Part shown: one piece after another, positions 24,640 through 33,308 of the stretch
Layout of the letters: every line of letters begins with the position of its first letter
How positions within the stretch are numbered: position 1 is the stretch's first letter
DNA from: Nitrospira sp.
GTDB taxonomy: Bacteria; Nitrospirota; Nitrospiria; Nitrospirales; Nitrospiraceae
DNA: 62,215 nt
NCBI GenBank assembly: GCA_016873395.1
Contig: VGXG01000008.1
Coordinates: 1-62,215, forward strand
Direction of reading: 5' to 3'
Notes under the pieces: generated by a model
What the model was told of the DNA's origin: nothing
Databases searched by the model: none
Seen by the model: only the letters and a program-made list of their open reading frames with translations
Position numbers and translations under genes: made by a program

Positions 24640-27600
24640 TGCATACGTTTCTTTGGCAGAACTCCATGACTGCATCGCGTCCGACCACGCATGTCCTCTC
24701 TGCCATGACCCTGTTGTGTGCACTCTTTCTGGCTGGCAGCCTGGCTCAGGCCAGACACACGCCGGGAGAAATTTTTGTGCCGCTGGGTCACGCAGGAGGG
24801 ATCGAGGCCGTGGCGTTCTCTCCGGACGGGCAATGGGCCCTGTCGGGCAGCGAGGACCAAACCCTCAAACTCTGGGAAGTGGCCACGGGGCGTGAGGTGC
24901 GGACCTTCAGCGGCCATGTCCAGGCGGTGACATCGGTCACCTTTTCCCCCGACGGCAAGTGGGCCCTGTCCGGAAGCTACGATCGGACCCTCAAGCTGTG
25001 GGACGTCGCGACGGGACAGGAACTGAGGACCTTCACCGGCCATGCCGAAGGGGTCTGGGACGTGGCCTTCTCACCGGACGGCAAGCAAGCTGTGTCGGCC
25101 AGCTATGACCAGACGCTTAAGCTTTGGGACGTCGAGACCGGACAGGAGATCCGCACGTTCAGCGGCCACACAGGCGGAGTGGGGGCCGTGGAATTTTCGC
25201 CGGACGGAAAATGGATCATCTCCGCGAGCGTGGACCAGACGATGAAGCTCTGGGACATCGCGACAGGGAGAGAAATCCGCACCCTCAGGGGCCATTCGCA
25301 AGCGGTGCGGGATGTCCTCTTCTCCCCGGACGGCAGGTGGGTCCTCTCGAGCAGCGAGGACCAGACCCTCAAGCTCTGGGAGGTCGCCACCGGACGAGTG
25401 GTCCAGACCTTCGCCGGCCATGTCCAAGGAATACGGGACGTGGCCTTCTCGCCCAACGGGCAGTTGGTTGCGTCCGCGAGTGAAGACCAGACGCTCAAGC
25501 TCTGGGACTTGAAGACCGGGCACGTCGTGCGGACTCTGAGCGGTCATAGCGAGCCGGTACGGGATGTCGTCTTCTCGCCTGATGGAAAGTGGGTCCTGTC
25601 CGGGAGCGAGGATCAGACGATCCGCCTGTGGGACGCGGCTACGGGAGGGGAGGTGCGGATTTTCAGCGGGCAGTTGCGGGAGACGCGAGATGTGGCCTTC
25701 TCGCCGGATGGACGCTGGGCCTTGACCGGTAGCCGGGACCGTACCTTGCGGCTCTGGGAGATCTCCACCGGACGGGCCTTGTGGACCCTCCGTGGACACG
25801 ATCGCGTGGTCACGGCTGTGACCTTCTCGCCGGACAATCGGTGGATCCTGTCCGGGAGCGAGGACCGGACCCTCAAGCTGTGGGACATGGCGACGGGCCG
25901 AGAACTGCGCACCTTCCGCGGGCATACCTGGGGGATTACAGACGTGGAATTCTCCCCCGATGGGCGCTGGGCCTTGTCCGGGAGCGGTGACCAGACCCTC
26001 AAGCTGTGGGAGGTCACGACAGGCCGGGAAGTTCGGACTTTCTACGGCCATGCACAGGCGGTGTGGGATGTCGCGTTTTCACCGGATGGACGCCGGGCAT
26101 TATCCGGGAGTGAAGACCAGACGATCAAGCTCTGGGACCTTGCCACGGGACGCCTTGTGAAGACATTCAGCGGCCACACGCAAGCGGTGCGGGATGTTCA
26201 ATTTTCCCCGGACGGGAAGTGGATCCTCTCCGGGAGCGTGGACCGGACGCTCAAACTCTGGGAGGTCGCCACCGGCCGAGAGGTGCGGACCTTCGAGGGT
26301 CATGGAGGGGGTGTCTGGGATGCGGCCTTCTCTCCCGATGGACGATGGCTCTTATCCGGGAGCGAGGATCAGACGCTCAAGCTCTGGGACGCGGGGACAG
26401 GGCAGACCTTGCGCACGTTCAGCGGCCACGCAGCAGTGGTGGCCGCCGTCGCCTTTTCAAAAGACGGACAATCGGCTCTCTCAGGAAGCCTGGACGGAAC
26501 GCTCAAGCTCTGGGAAATCAAGACCGGCAACCTGATCGCCACGCTGGTGGGGTTTCGGGACGGGGAATGGGTGGTCATGACCCCGGAAGGCTATTACAAT
26601 GCGTCGGTGGATGGGGATCAGCACTTGAACCTCCGCATCGGCTCCCACGTTTACGGCGTCGACCAGTTCCGGGCCACTTTCTACCAGCCGTCGATCGTCG
26701 AAGCCGCGTTGCGTCTGGGCGATAGCCAGAAGGCCCTCGCGGAAGTTCTGGGCGGTCGTCGCGACTTGCTTCAGGGTGTGGTCCTCCACACAATCGAGCC
26801 CCCTTCTGTGGTGATCAAAGCGCCTGGGAATGGCACGAGCCTGCCCACGCTGACTCCCACTCTTTCCATCCACGTCGAGGACTGGCATCAACCCATCCGC
26901 TGGCTGAGGGTCTACGTCAATGGGAGACGGATTACCGGACGGAACAACGAGGCCGGTCCCCAGGCAAATGGGGGTGCGCCGGTGGCATTCAGCTATCCGA
27001 TTCCGGAAGGGCGAAAGACGCTGGACCTCGATATTCCGGTCCGCCTGGAGCCGGGTGAGAATCTGGTGAAAGTCGTGGCCTTCAACGGGTTGGCCGAAAC
27101 AGGCGTGACCAGCCGCTTCACCGTCCCTATGATCCAACCTGCGCAACAGGACAAACAGACTCTGCCCAGACTGTGGATTCTCGCCGTGGGGGTCAACGTC
27201 TATCAGGACCATGAGCTTCCGTCCCTCTCCTATGCCGAGGCCGATGCGGATGCACTGGTACAGACCCTCACCACGCAACAGGGGAAGCTTTTTCGGGAAG
27301 TCCGGTCCCTGCGCCTCACCGATCACGGCCCCCTCAAACCGACCCATGACAACATCTTCAACAACCTTCCCTACCTGGCCCAGGCCGGAGAAGAAGATGT
27401 CCTGCTGATTTTTTTGGCGGGACATGGGCTTACCAACGAGCAAGGGGAGTTCTCGTTCCTCCCCAGCGACGCGGTGGTCCAGCAGGGGGGCACGATGCTC
27501 CCATCGCGGACGGTACCCTGGCGCAACCTGGCGACCGTGTTGGACCTCCCGGCCAGGAAGCTGTTCGTGACCGACACCTGCCACCTCGAAGGCTTCAAGG

Positions 27601-27914
27601 GCAACAAGGACCGTGCCGTGGACAATGACCGATTGGTCAAGGATCTCCAAGAATTTAACGCCACGATCATCACCGCCTGCCACCTGCGGGAGATCTCACG
27701 CGAAGACGAGCGGGCAGGACATGGCCTGTTTACCTTCTCCTTGCTCAAGGGGCTCAGCGGAGCAGCGGATCTGAACGGAGATCGCTCCGTCACGGTCACG
27801 GAATTAGGCAGCTACCTTTCAGAAGCTCTCCCGCTCTTGACGAACGGGGCTCAGTATCCGACGATCTACATCCCTCCCGGGTATGCCACCCTTCGCATGA
27901 CCGTTTTGGAATGA
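24639..27914 (+). CDS. Exported WD40-repeat caspase-like protein
   Basis: A 1091-residue protein from GTG 24639, or 1082 residues from ATG 24666, which gives a more normal signal peptide (TLLCALFLAGSLAQA). Fourteen WD40 repeats of about 42 residues follow, enough for two seven-bladed propellers; most end in LKLWD or LKLWE. A linker with an Ig-like segment (HQPIRWLRVYVNGRRI) leads to a C14 caspase-like domain. The His is in FLAGHG (H920, counting from ATG 24666) and the Cys in FVTDTCH (C972), so the dyad is intact. The signal peptide implies the peptidase acts outside the cytoplasm, unusual for prokaryotic caspase homologues. Substrates are unknown; a role in envelope stress or conflict is inference. 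Confidence 0.88.
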   Translation: MHTFLWQNSMTASRPTTHVLSAMTLLCALFLAGSLAQARHTPGEIFVPLGHAGGIEAVAFSPDGQWALSGSEDQTLKLWEVATGREVRTFSGHVQAVTSVTFSPDGKWALSGSYDRTLKLWDVATGQELRTFTGHAEGVWDVAFSPDGKQAVSASYDQTLKLWDVETGQEIRTFSGHTGGVGAVEFSPDGKWIISASVDQTMKLWDIATGREIRTLRGHSQAVRDVLFSPDGRWVLSSSEDQTLKLWEVATGRVVQTFAGHVQGIRDVAFSPNGQLVASASEDQTLKLWDLKTGHVVRTLSGHSEPVRDVVFSPDGKWVLSGSEDQTIRLWDAATGGEVRIFSGQLRETRDVAFSPDGRWALTGSRDRTLRLWEISTGRALWTLRGHDRVVTAVTFSPDNRWILSGSEDRTLKLWDMATGRELRTFRGHTWGITDVEFSPDGRWALSGSGDQTLKLWEVTTGREVRTFYGHAQAVWDVAFSPDGRRALSGSEDQTIKLWDLATGRLVKTFSGHTQAVRDVQFSPDGKWILSGSVDRTLKLWEVATGREVRTFEGHGGGVWDAAFSPDGRWLLSGSEDQTLKLWDAGTGQTLRTFSGHAAVVAAVAFSKDGQSALSGSLDGTLKLWEIKTGNLIATLVGFRDGEWVVMTPEGYYNASVDGDQHLNLRIGSHVYGVDQFRATFYQPSIVEAALRLGDSQKALAEVLGGRRDLLQGVVLHTIEPPSVVIKAPGNGTSLPTLTPTLSIHVEDWHQPIRWLRVYVNGRRITGRNNEAGPQANGGAPVAFSYPIPEGRKTLDLDIPVRLEPGENLVKVVAFNGLAETGVTSRFTVPMIQPAQQDKQTLPRLWILAVGVNVYQDHELPSLSYAEADADALVQTLTTQQGKLFREVRSLRLTDHGPLKPTHDNIFNNLPYLAQAGEEDVLLIFLAGHGLTNEQGEFSFLPSDAVVQQGGTMLPSRTVPWRNLATVLDLPARKLFVTDTCHLEGFKGNKDRAVDNDRLVKDLQEFNATIITACHLREISREDERAGHGLFTFSLLKGLSGAADLNGDRSVTVTELGSYLSEALPLLTNGAQYPTIYIPPGYATLRMTVLE
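24787..26530 (+). repeat. Fourteen near-identical 126-bp WD40-coding repeats
   Basis: The WD40 units are alike at DNA level (gacgggaagtggatcctgtc, ctcaagctctgggac and similar recur), which suggests recent duplication or gene conversion. Repeat number may vary between strains and assembly collapse is possible. Confidence 0.85.
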
Positions 27915-28076
27915 GAAAGTCTCACGCCGTGAGCCGTACCAAAACCGGGGCGGCCGGAAAGCCGGGAAGAGAAAGCGCGCATTCGAAGATGACCTAGTCA
28001 GGCGGGTTTGGCTAATATAGAGCTGGACCTATCCCGTATTTGTCTTGAAGCCTGCTGCTCGCACCGTGAGGAATTC

Positions 28077-28985
28077 ATGCCGCTGAAATACGCGCTCTAT
28101 CCAGGCTGCGCCGCAAAGGGCGCTACGCCGGAACTGTACCAGTCCACGATGGCGATCATCGGACGCCTCGGGATCGAGGTCGTGGAGTTGGGGGCTGCCT
28201 CCTGCTGCGGGGCCGGGGTGGTCGGGGAGGCTGATCCGGACGTCGCCCTGGCGCTAAATGCCAGGACCTTTGCTCAAGCCGAGCAACTGGGTCTGGACGT
28301 GATGACCATCTGTGGGACCTGCCAGGGAGTGATGGGGGCTGCCAACAAACGGCTGAAGCAGGAATCGGGGTTGTTGGAACGGACGAACCGCCTCTTGCAG
28401 CAGGACGGCATTGCCTACCGCGGCACCGTCCAGGTCAAACATCTCCTCTGGATCGTGGTTCGGGAAGTGGGGCTGGCGAAGCTGGCCTCACTGGTGCGGG
28501 TCCCGTTCGATGATCTCCGGATTGCCCCTTTCTACGGCTGCTACATCCTCCGGCCCTCGTGGGACCTCGGATTCGACGATCCGGAAAATCCCACCTCCCT
28601 GGAAAAAGTCATCCAAACGGTCAAGGGTACGCCGGTGCCCTATGCGGGACGGACTAAATGCTGCGGCTTCCCGATTATCCTGGAGAAGGAAGCGATTGCT
28701 ATGGCTATGGCTGGCGCGAATATGAAGGAAGCCAAGGATGAGGGAGCCGATTTCATGGTCACGCCTTGTCCGCTCTGCCATATGAGTCTGGACATCTATC
28801 AGGAACGGGCGGGCCAGGCGGTCAAGACGAACCTGAACTTGCCCATCCTACACTTACCTCAGTTGCTCGGCTTGGCCATGGGCGTCCCGGCCAAGGACCT
28901 GGGCCTCTCGCGCCATCTCGTGCCGGTTGATTCGATCATCAAAACTATCGAAAAACGACGGGCTGAGCCAACGCCAGTCCAGTAG
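28077..28985 (+). CDS. HdrB-like CCG-domain protein (SdhE/TfrB C-terminal type)
   Basis: About 302 residues from ATG 28077 (GAGGA just upstream); an upstream in-frame start at 28008 is less likely. It has two CCG domains with non-cubane [4Fe-4S] ligands. The first has LYPGCAAKG, SCCGAG and CGTCQG; the second has YGCYILRP, KCCGFP and CPLCHMSL. Such proteins are HdrB, or the E subunit of non-classical succinate:quinone reductases, or the C-terminal half of thiol:fumarate reductase. With the SdhB/TfrB-like gene 5.8 kb upstream, a role in fumarate/succinate metabolism is the leading idea. It is probably soluble or membrane-associated through amphipathic helices. Confidence 0.88.
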   Translation: MPLKYALYPGCAAKGATPELYQSTMAIIGRLGIEVVELGAASCCGAGVVGEADPDVALALNARTFAQAEQLGLDVMTICGTCQGVMGAANKRLKQESGLLERTNRLLQQDGIAYRGTVQVKHLLWIVVREVGLAKLASLVRVPFDDLRIAPFYGCYILRPSWDLGFDDPENPTSLEKVIQTVKGTPVPYAGRTKCCGFPIILEKEAIAMAMAGANMKEAKDEGADFMVTPCPLCHMSLDIYQERAGQAVKTNLNLPILHLPQLLGLAMGVPAKDLGLSRHLVPVDSIIKTIEKRRAEPTPVQ

Positions 28986-28997
28986 GGAGTTATTGAT

Positions 28998-29315
28998 ATG
29001 AAGGTCATTAATCTTTCTGATTATCATCGGTTTAGCCATGAGAAGATGAAGAAGAACAATATCTTTCAGACGCCGAGGTTTTTTTGCGATATCTATTGTT
29101 TTGAGCCGGGGCAGGAGCAAAAAGGGCACGTGCACGGGGAACAGGACAAAGTCTACCTGGTGTTGGAAGGGCAGGGCACGTTCAAAGTCGGGGCTGAAGA
29201 AAAGGTCCTGGGTCCGGGCGAGGGAACGATAGCTCCTGCGGGCGAGGAGCATGGAGTCTTTAACCATACGAACGGGCGGCTGAAGGTGCTGGTTTTTGTC
29301 GCCCCGAACCCGTGA
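28998..29315 (+). CDS. Cupin-domain protein
   Basis: A 105-residue single cupin. Motif 1 is GHVHGEQDKVYLVLEGQG and motif 2 is PAGEEHGVFN, giving a His/His/Glu/His-type metal site. GGGAG lies upstream of the ATG and the gap to the HdrB-like gene is only 12 bases, so the two are probably co-transcribed. Small stand-alone cupins may be enzymes or ligand-binding proteins; no substrate is suggested by the sequence. Confidence 0.87.
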   Translation: MKVINLSDYHRFSHEKMKKNNIFQTPRFFCDIYCFEPGQEQKGHVHGEQDKVYLVLEGQGTFKVGAEEKVLGPGEGTIAPAGEEHGVFNHTNGRLKVLVFVAPNP

Positions 29316-29370
29316 ATCGCGGGCGTTGACAGCAAGGGCTCTGGCAACGTCTCGGCTCGCACGCTTCACG

Positions 29371-30126
29371 CTACTCGGATAACGGAATAGCCACGCTGAT
29401 CGCTCCCGCTGCTTCACCTTCCCGATGCCCTTCCTTCCGATAACCCGAAATGTCGATCTCTCCTTTTGGCGTTCCATGACAAACAAGGCAGTCTTTCTTA
29501 TGGTAGAGCGGAAGCATTAAACGTAGGGTCTTGCCGCCGTTCGTCACTTCACTGAGAACTTGCTGTCCTTCCCTCGGGTAGTCCGGTGCGGCGAACTTCC
29601 GGAGGATGCGCGTCTCGAATTCGTCCGGAGCATTGTTCGGATTCCGGTAATCCAAGGCCGTCTGCTTCAGCAGCACATGATTGCGTTGAGAGAATTTCTG
29701 GCTCGTCCAGGTTCCCCATGTAGCCGGGATGACGTTCTTGTACCCGAGAAATCTTTCATTGATGATCGCCTGCTTTCCGTCAATGACTTCTTGGCCCGCG
29801 GCCAACAGGGCCTGGAGCAGGCTTTTGCCCTTGTCGGGAATCATCACCGCATCAAGCTGTCTGAGATCTATTCCACCCGACCTTTTCTTAAACTCCTCGA
29901 CCACCTGCGCTTCGAAAGCGGCCGCCGTAAACCCCTTCTCCCCTTTCGTCGCATCATTGATCAGCGGTTGATTGTGCGCCAGCACGACTCTCCCTGACGA
30001 CAGAAGAAGGGCGAGCAACCGCGCAACCACTTCTGTTTCAGCCTGGCTGGCTGAACAGACATCGCGGTTCATACAGATGCCCACAAGGACGGCCAGGCAC
30101 AGCGCTCGAAAGGGAGACGGTTTCAT
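29371..30126 (-). CDS. Exported DUF3365-like haem c protein
   Basis: A 251-residue protein starting at MKPSPFRALCLAVLVG, a signal peptide. The mature region resembles DUF3365/Tll0287-like sensor domains (RNPNNAPDEFETRIL, LMLPLYHKKDCLVCHG) and carries one CxxCH haem c site. The protein should therefore be periplasmic and bind one covalent haem, perhaps as a redox or gas sensor. The start codon overlaps the stop of the upstream lipoprotein gene by one base (TAATG), a strong sign of translational coupling. Confidence 0.82.
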   Translation of the reverse strand: MKPSPFRALCLAVLVGICMNRDVCSASQAETEVVARLLALLLSSGRVVLAHNQPLINDATKGEKGFTAAAFEAQVVEEFKKRSGGIDLRQLDAVMIPDKGKSLLQALLAAGQEVIDGKQAIINERFLGYKNVIPATWGTWTSQKFSQRNHVLLKQTALDYRNPNNAPDEFETRILRKFAAPDYPREGQQVLSEVTNGGKTLRLMLPLYHKKDCLVCHGTPKGEIDISGYRKEGHREGEAAGAISVAIPLSE

Positions 30127-31328
30127 TACTTGGCGATGGTAATGCTGGGGACCAGCACTTTGGAGACGTCCGTCACCGTCATCTGGAATAGATGATACAG
30201 CATGCGGAAGGCTTCGAGATTCCATCCGCTGGCTGCCTCGTCACCTTGGCTCTGCCCCCGGACTGCGTAGACACGTCTGTTGTATCTGGCAATAAACGCG
30301 GCGTCGGCGGGCTGTGAATCTCCTTCAACAATCTCAAGCGTCTTCGGAGGATTAAATTTGGACGGCCCTGTCCGCGGATCTTTTTCGACGTGATGTTCCG
30401 GTTCTTCCGCGATGCCTTTGGCAAGAAAGCTCAGAATGGAGTTAAAGCTCCGAAGCCTGAACCCGCCGTGGAACGGATACTCTCCACCGGGATAGCCGGG
30501 CCGAATGTCAACTAGGATTTGGTTGGAAGGCCACTTGCTGGCTTCCACGTGCAGGTGATAGCGGACCTCGCTGGAAAGGATATCCGGATCGTAATTCGTG
30601 ATCACAATTCGCCCGGTGACTTGCTTGCGCAAAATGTACGCCCGGTCCTTCTCGTTGTGAGCAATGTGGTAGCCCTTCTCCAGCGCCTGGAAGGCTTCAG
30701 CGGAATTCAGAGGGAGCTCCCACGTTTTCTCAAAAACCATCGGTTCGATATAGAGTTTGCGCGCCTGATGAAGAGCGCTCAGGTGCAGCACACGTCGGCG
30801 AAACTCCTGGTATTCCGAAGGACTGCTCGGGGAGTTGGCAAAGACCACCTCTCCCTCAGGCCCTTCGCTTCGAAATCCCCTTGCCATGAGCCTCAGCAGC
30901 ATACTGAGATCCACGCCTTGCCTGAGCAGGAAGTGAAATTTGCTTTCATCCAGCGGCGTCAAGATTCGTTTCGTAAACTCTTCACCCTCAACCGGCACGA
31001 TACTGACGGTCGGATTCTCAGCGACGGTGCTCCCGAATATAGGAAGAATTTCCGGGCCATCTCCCGCAGCCAAGCGCGGCGTCACGCCTGCACTCGTACG
31101 AAAGTCGAAGGTGGCCGCCACGTTTGAGACGACCGTGAAGTGGATCGGATGGTGATGACGGGCCCGCGCAATGTTCAATAGCAGTTGCTCAGTAATCACG
31201 CTCGTCACGGCGCGGTCATATTCCACCCCGGCCCGTTCGATGGTCACAGGGGACAGGCATCCTGTGAGGGAAAGGAGAGCCAGAGCGCCGGTGCTGAACC
31301 CCGCTATCCGCAGCCTGTTTCGTTTCAT
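30126..31328 (-). CDS. Lipoprotein of unknown function coupled to the haem c protein
   Basis: A 400-residue protein with a lipoprotein signal peptide ending in SLTGC. The mature protein mixes helices and strands (RAVTSVITEQLLLNIARARH, VVSNVAATFDF) and has no recognised catalytic motif. The segment TEQLLLNIARAR recurs, as far as I recall, in uncharacterised proteobacterial lipoproteins. Its coupling with the haem c protein suggests a shared envelope function. Confidence 0.75.
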   Translation of the reverse strand: MKRNRLRIAGFSTGALALLSLTGCLSPVTIERAGVEYDRAVTSVITEQLLLNIARARHHHPIHFTVVSNVAATFDFRTSAGVTPRLAAGDGPEILPIFGSTVAENPTVSIVPVEGEEFTKRILTPLDESKFHFLLRQGVDLSMLLRLMARGFRSEGPEGEVVFANSPSSPSEYQEFRRRVLHLSALHQARKLYIEPMVFEKTWELPLNSAEAFQALEKGYHIAHNEKDRAYILRKQVTGRIVITNYDPDILSSEVRYHLHVEASKWPSNQILVDIRPGYPGGEYPFHGGFRLRSFNSILSFLAKGIAEEPEHHVEKDPRTGPSKFNPPKTLEIVEGDSQPADAAFIARYNRRVYAVRGQSQGDEAASGWNLEAFRMLYHLFQMTVTDVSKVLVPSITIAK

Positions 31329-31403
31329 CGCGCTCCAAAGACTTGTAGGGCTCCCGTTCAGGATAGTAGCGGAAATATATCACCTGGAGGCCACCACAGC
31401 GAG

Positions 31404-31444
31404 AGAAAAATTTGGCGGGGGTGATTATCATCATCGGCCCCGCC
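31404..31444 (-). terminator. Intrinsic terminator after nirK
   Basis: On the minus strand GGCGGGG and CCCCGCC form a 7-bp GC stem with a 17-base loop, followed by AAATTTTTC. It begins about 25 bases after the nirK stop and separates nirK from the lipoprotein gene. Confidence 0.6.
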
Positions 31445-31468
31445 ACTCGGTGTCCAACGACGGTCCGC

Positions 31469-32464
31469 TTATTGTGCGGGAGGCGTGATTTCCGTCTGCG
31501 GGATCTCCACCTTCCACGGAGTGTGCGGCATCAGCGGAGCCGGCTTGGCATCGGGCGAAGCCACCAGCACCGCGATCGCCCCGCGCAACGCGCCGGTCAA
31601 GGAGTGGGTCACCAGCGGATAGGCCCCCGCCGACTCCACGATCACGTCAAAGGTGGCGGCGCTGCCAGGCCCCACCACATAGGTCTGCACTCCGCTCAGC
31701 TTGTTCGCCGGGTTGCCGCTTTCATAGACATTGTCCCAGATCTCGCCGATCGGGTGGAACGAGGAAAACTCGTTCGGCCCCGCATTGACGAAATACACAC
31801 GCACCCGCTCGCCCGGCTTGGCTTGTAGTGGCTTTCCGCCGGTTACGAAGGGATGGTATTTGAAGATGCCTCCATTGAAGACGATGTGGTCGAATTTCCG
31901 GTCGAACATGGCCGGCACGTCATCGGGATTCTTAAACAGCTCCGATTGGACCAGCACATATTCCCGGTCCGCCTTGGGCCAGGCCTTGGCATTCTTGGGG
32001 TCCACGACGATCGCGCCGAACATGCCGCGCGCCACGTGTTGGATCATGGGCGGAGCCCCGCAGTGATAAAAAAAGACCCCGGGCTTCTTGGCCACGAAGG
32101 TGTAAGTGATCGTTTCCCCCGCATTGATCGCCCGGTAATTCTTTAGAAAGTCGATCTCGGCCGCATGGAAGTCCATCGCGTGGGGATAGGTGTTCGTCTT
32201 GGGATTATGAAGGGTGAACTTGATCGTGTCGCCCTCCGTGACCCTCACGACCGGGCCGGGGAACTGGCCGTTGAAGGTCCAGGCCTTGTACATGGCTCCG
32301 TTCCCTTCGATCACCACATCCTGCTCGATCGCCGTCATTTCGACCTCGTGCGTCTTGGCCGAGGCCGGCTGGGCCGTCCCAGTCATTCCTCCGAAGGCTG
32401 TGGCGACGGCCAGTGCAGCGGCAAGCAATTCCTTCTTTCCAGGCAACATGTGAACAGACAGCAT
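31469..32464 (-). CDS. nirK: Copper-containing nitrite reductase (NO-forming), NirK type
   Basis: A 331-residue two-domain cupredoxin protein with a signal peptide (LLAAALAVATAFGG...AQPASA), hence periplasmic. All copper ligands of NirK can be placed: type 1 H95, C135, H143 and M148; type 2 H100, H134 and H287. The catalytic Asp (D98) and a second-sphere His (H237) are also present. It reduces nitrite to nitric oxide. Nitrite-oxidising Nitrospira commonly carry such a gene, and its role there is debated. GGAGGGG lies ideally before the ATG. It is followed by an intrinsic terminator and preceded by a 30-bp palindrome near a Crp/Fnr gene, pointing to specific regulation. Confidence 0.9.
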   Translation of the reverse strand: MLSVHMLPGKKELLAAALAVATAFGGMTGTAQPASAKTHEVEMTAIEQDVVIEGNGAMYKAWTFNGQFPGPVVRVTEGDTIKFTLHNPKTNTYPHAMDFHAAEIDFLKNYRAINAGETITYTFVAKKPGVFFYHCGAPPMIQHVARGMFGAIVVDPKNAKAWPKADREYVLVQSELFKNPDDVPAMFDRKFDHIVFNGGIFKYHPFVTGGKPLQAKPGERVRVYFVNAGPNEFSSFHPIGEIWDNVYESGNPANKLSGVQTYVVGPGSAATFDVIVESAGAYPLVTHSLTGALRGAIAVLVASPDAKPAPLMPHTPWKVEIPQTEITPPAQ

Positions 32465-32540
32465 TGATACCCCTCCTTACACAGTCAACGGAGCCAATAT
32501 AGTGGTTCGTGCGCGCGGCAAGAATAGGCGATCGGAGCAA

Positions 32541-32570
32541 TTAAAAACATGACCTAGGTCATGTTTTTAA
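32541..32570. promoter_or_regulatory. 30-bp perfect palindrome between crp-like gene and nirK
   Basis: TTAAAAACATGAC-CTAG-GTCATGTTTTTAA is perfectly symmetric. Reading the minus strand it lies 18 bases after the Crp/Fnr stop and ends in a T-run, so it can be that gene's intrinsic terminator. It is also centred about 66 bases upstream of the start expected from a candidate nirK promoter (TTCTTG at 32519-32524, TATATT at 32496-32501, minus strand). That is the usual place for a class I activator site, so a dual role is possible. Confidence 0.6.
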
Positions 32571-32587
32571 AATAATCTCAAAGCGGG

Positions 32588-33298
32588 TTATTTGCCGGAG
32601 GGTAGGGGACTGGAAGCTTCGGTGAGGCGTTCAAGCCTCCCTTGATCTTGAATCAGGAGCCGCTTGGCCGTCCCGGAGACCAGCCCGGCTCGTTTGAACT
32701 GGCTCATGAGCCTGGTCGCAGTCTCCACGGCTATGCCAGCCATGTCGGCCAAATCCTGGCGTGTCAGCCGGACAGAGAGGCGGATACCGTCTGCCTCTCG
32801 CACTCCGGCGCGCGCGGCCAGCTTGATCAGCAGGCTGGCCAACCGCTGCTCGGCCCGGTCCAGCGCCAGCAGCTTGGCGTTCTCCTGCGCTTCGTTGAGG
32901 CGGTGGCCTAGATATTTGATGACATCGAGTGCCGCGTCGGGGTTGCGGCGCAAGAGGTCATAATAGGCTTTCTTGCTGAGGCGCAGGACACTGACGTCCC
33001 CGATCGGCTGGGCGCAGCCTGGGTGGGTGGCCCCGTCGAAGACCGATGCGTCACAGCAGAAGAGATCCCCCGGCATCAAGACTTTGAGCGCGACTTCCTT
33101 GCCGGTCGACGAGGTCTTAACGCACTTGACCGAGCCTTCCTTTAAAATATGGAAGCTGTCGGCCGGGTCTCCCTCGCGAAAGATGAACTGGCCTTTGCCG
33201 TAACGGGCCTCGACCACTTCTTCCGCGATCTTGCCGCGCTCTCGCGCTGTCAGGCGGCTGAAGAGCGGAATCTTCCGGAGCGGATCCGCTTTCTTCAT
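32588..33298 (-). CDS. Crp/Fnr-family transcriptional regulator
   Basis: A 236-residue regulator. The cyclic-nucleotide-binding-like domain spans about residues 10-130 (FREGDPADSFHILKEGSVK, GDLFCCDASVF). The C-terminal winged helix has LTRQDLADMAGIAVETATRLM, whose recognition helix ETATR recalls the E-xx-SR pattern of FNR. Four cysteines (C59, C81, C82, C95) sit in the sensor domain, not in the N-terminal FNR arrangement, so the signal is unclear; NO, redox or a small ligand are options. The start is 11 bases after the transketolase stop, so it is probably in that operon. nirK lies next downstream and is a natural target. Confidence 0.88.
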   Translation of the reverse strand: MKKADPLRKIPLFSRLTARERGKIAEEVVEARYGKGQFIFREGDPADSFHILKEGSVKCVKTSSTGKEVALKVLMPGDLFCCDASVFDGATHPGCAQPIGDVSVLRLSKKAYYDLLRRNPDAALDVIKYLGHRLNEAQENAKLLALDRAEQRLASLLIKLAARAGVREADGIRLSVRLTRQDLADMAGIAVETATRLMSQFKRAGLVSGTAKRLLIQDQGRLERLTEASSPLPSGK

Positions 33299-33308
33299 GG
33301 CATGTAGA

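Noticed and set aside
24787-26530. Regular DNA repeats considered as a CRISPR or satellite array
   Set aside because: The 126-bp period matches WD40 units in frame, and there are no unique spacers.
26481-27683. Long minus-strand frame opposite the caspase domain
   Set aside because: It is antisense to intact catalytic motifs and has His/Asp/Arg-rich shadow composition.
31469-32464. Calling the copper protein a laccase-type multicopper oxidase
   Set aside because: It has two cupredoxin domains with type 1 and type 2 ligands and the catalytic Asp/His of NirK, and no laccase trinuclear HxH motifs.
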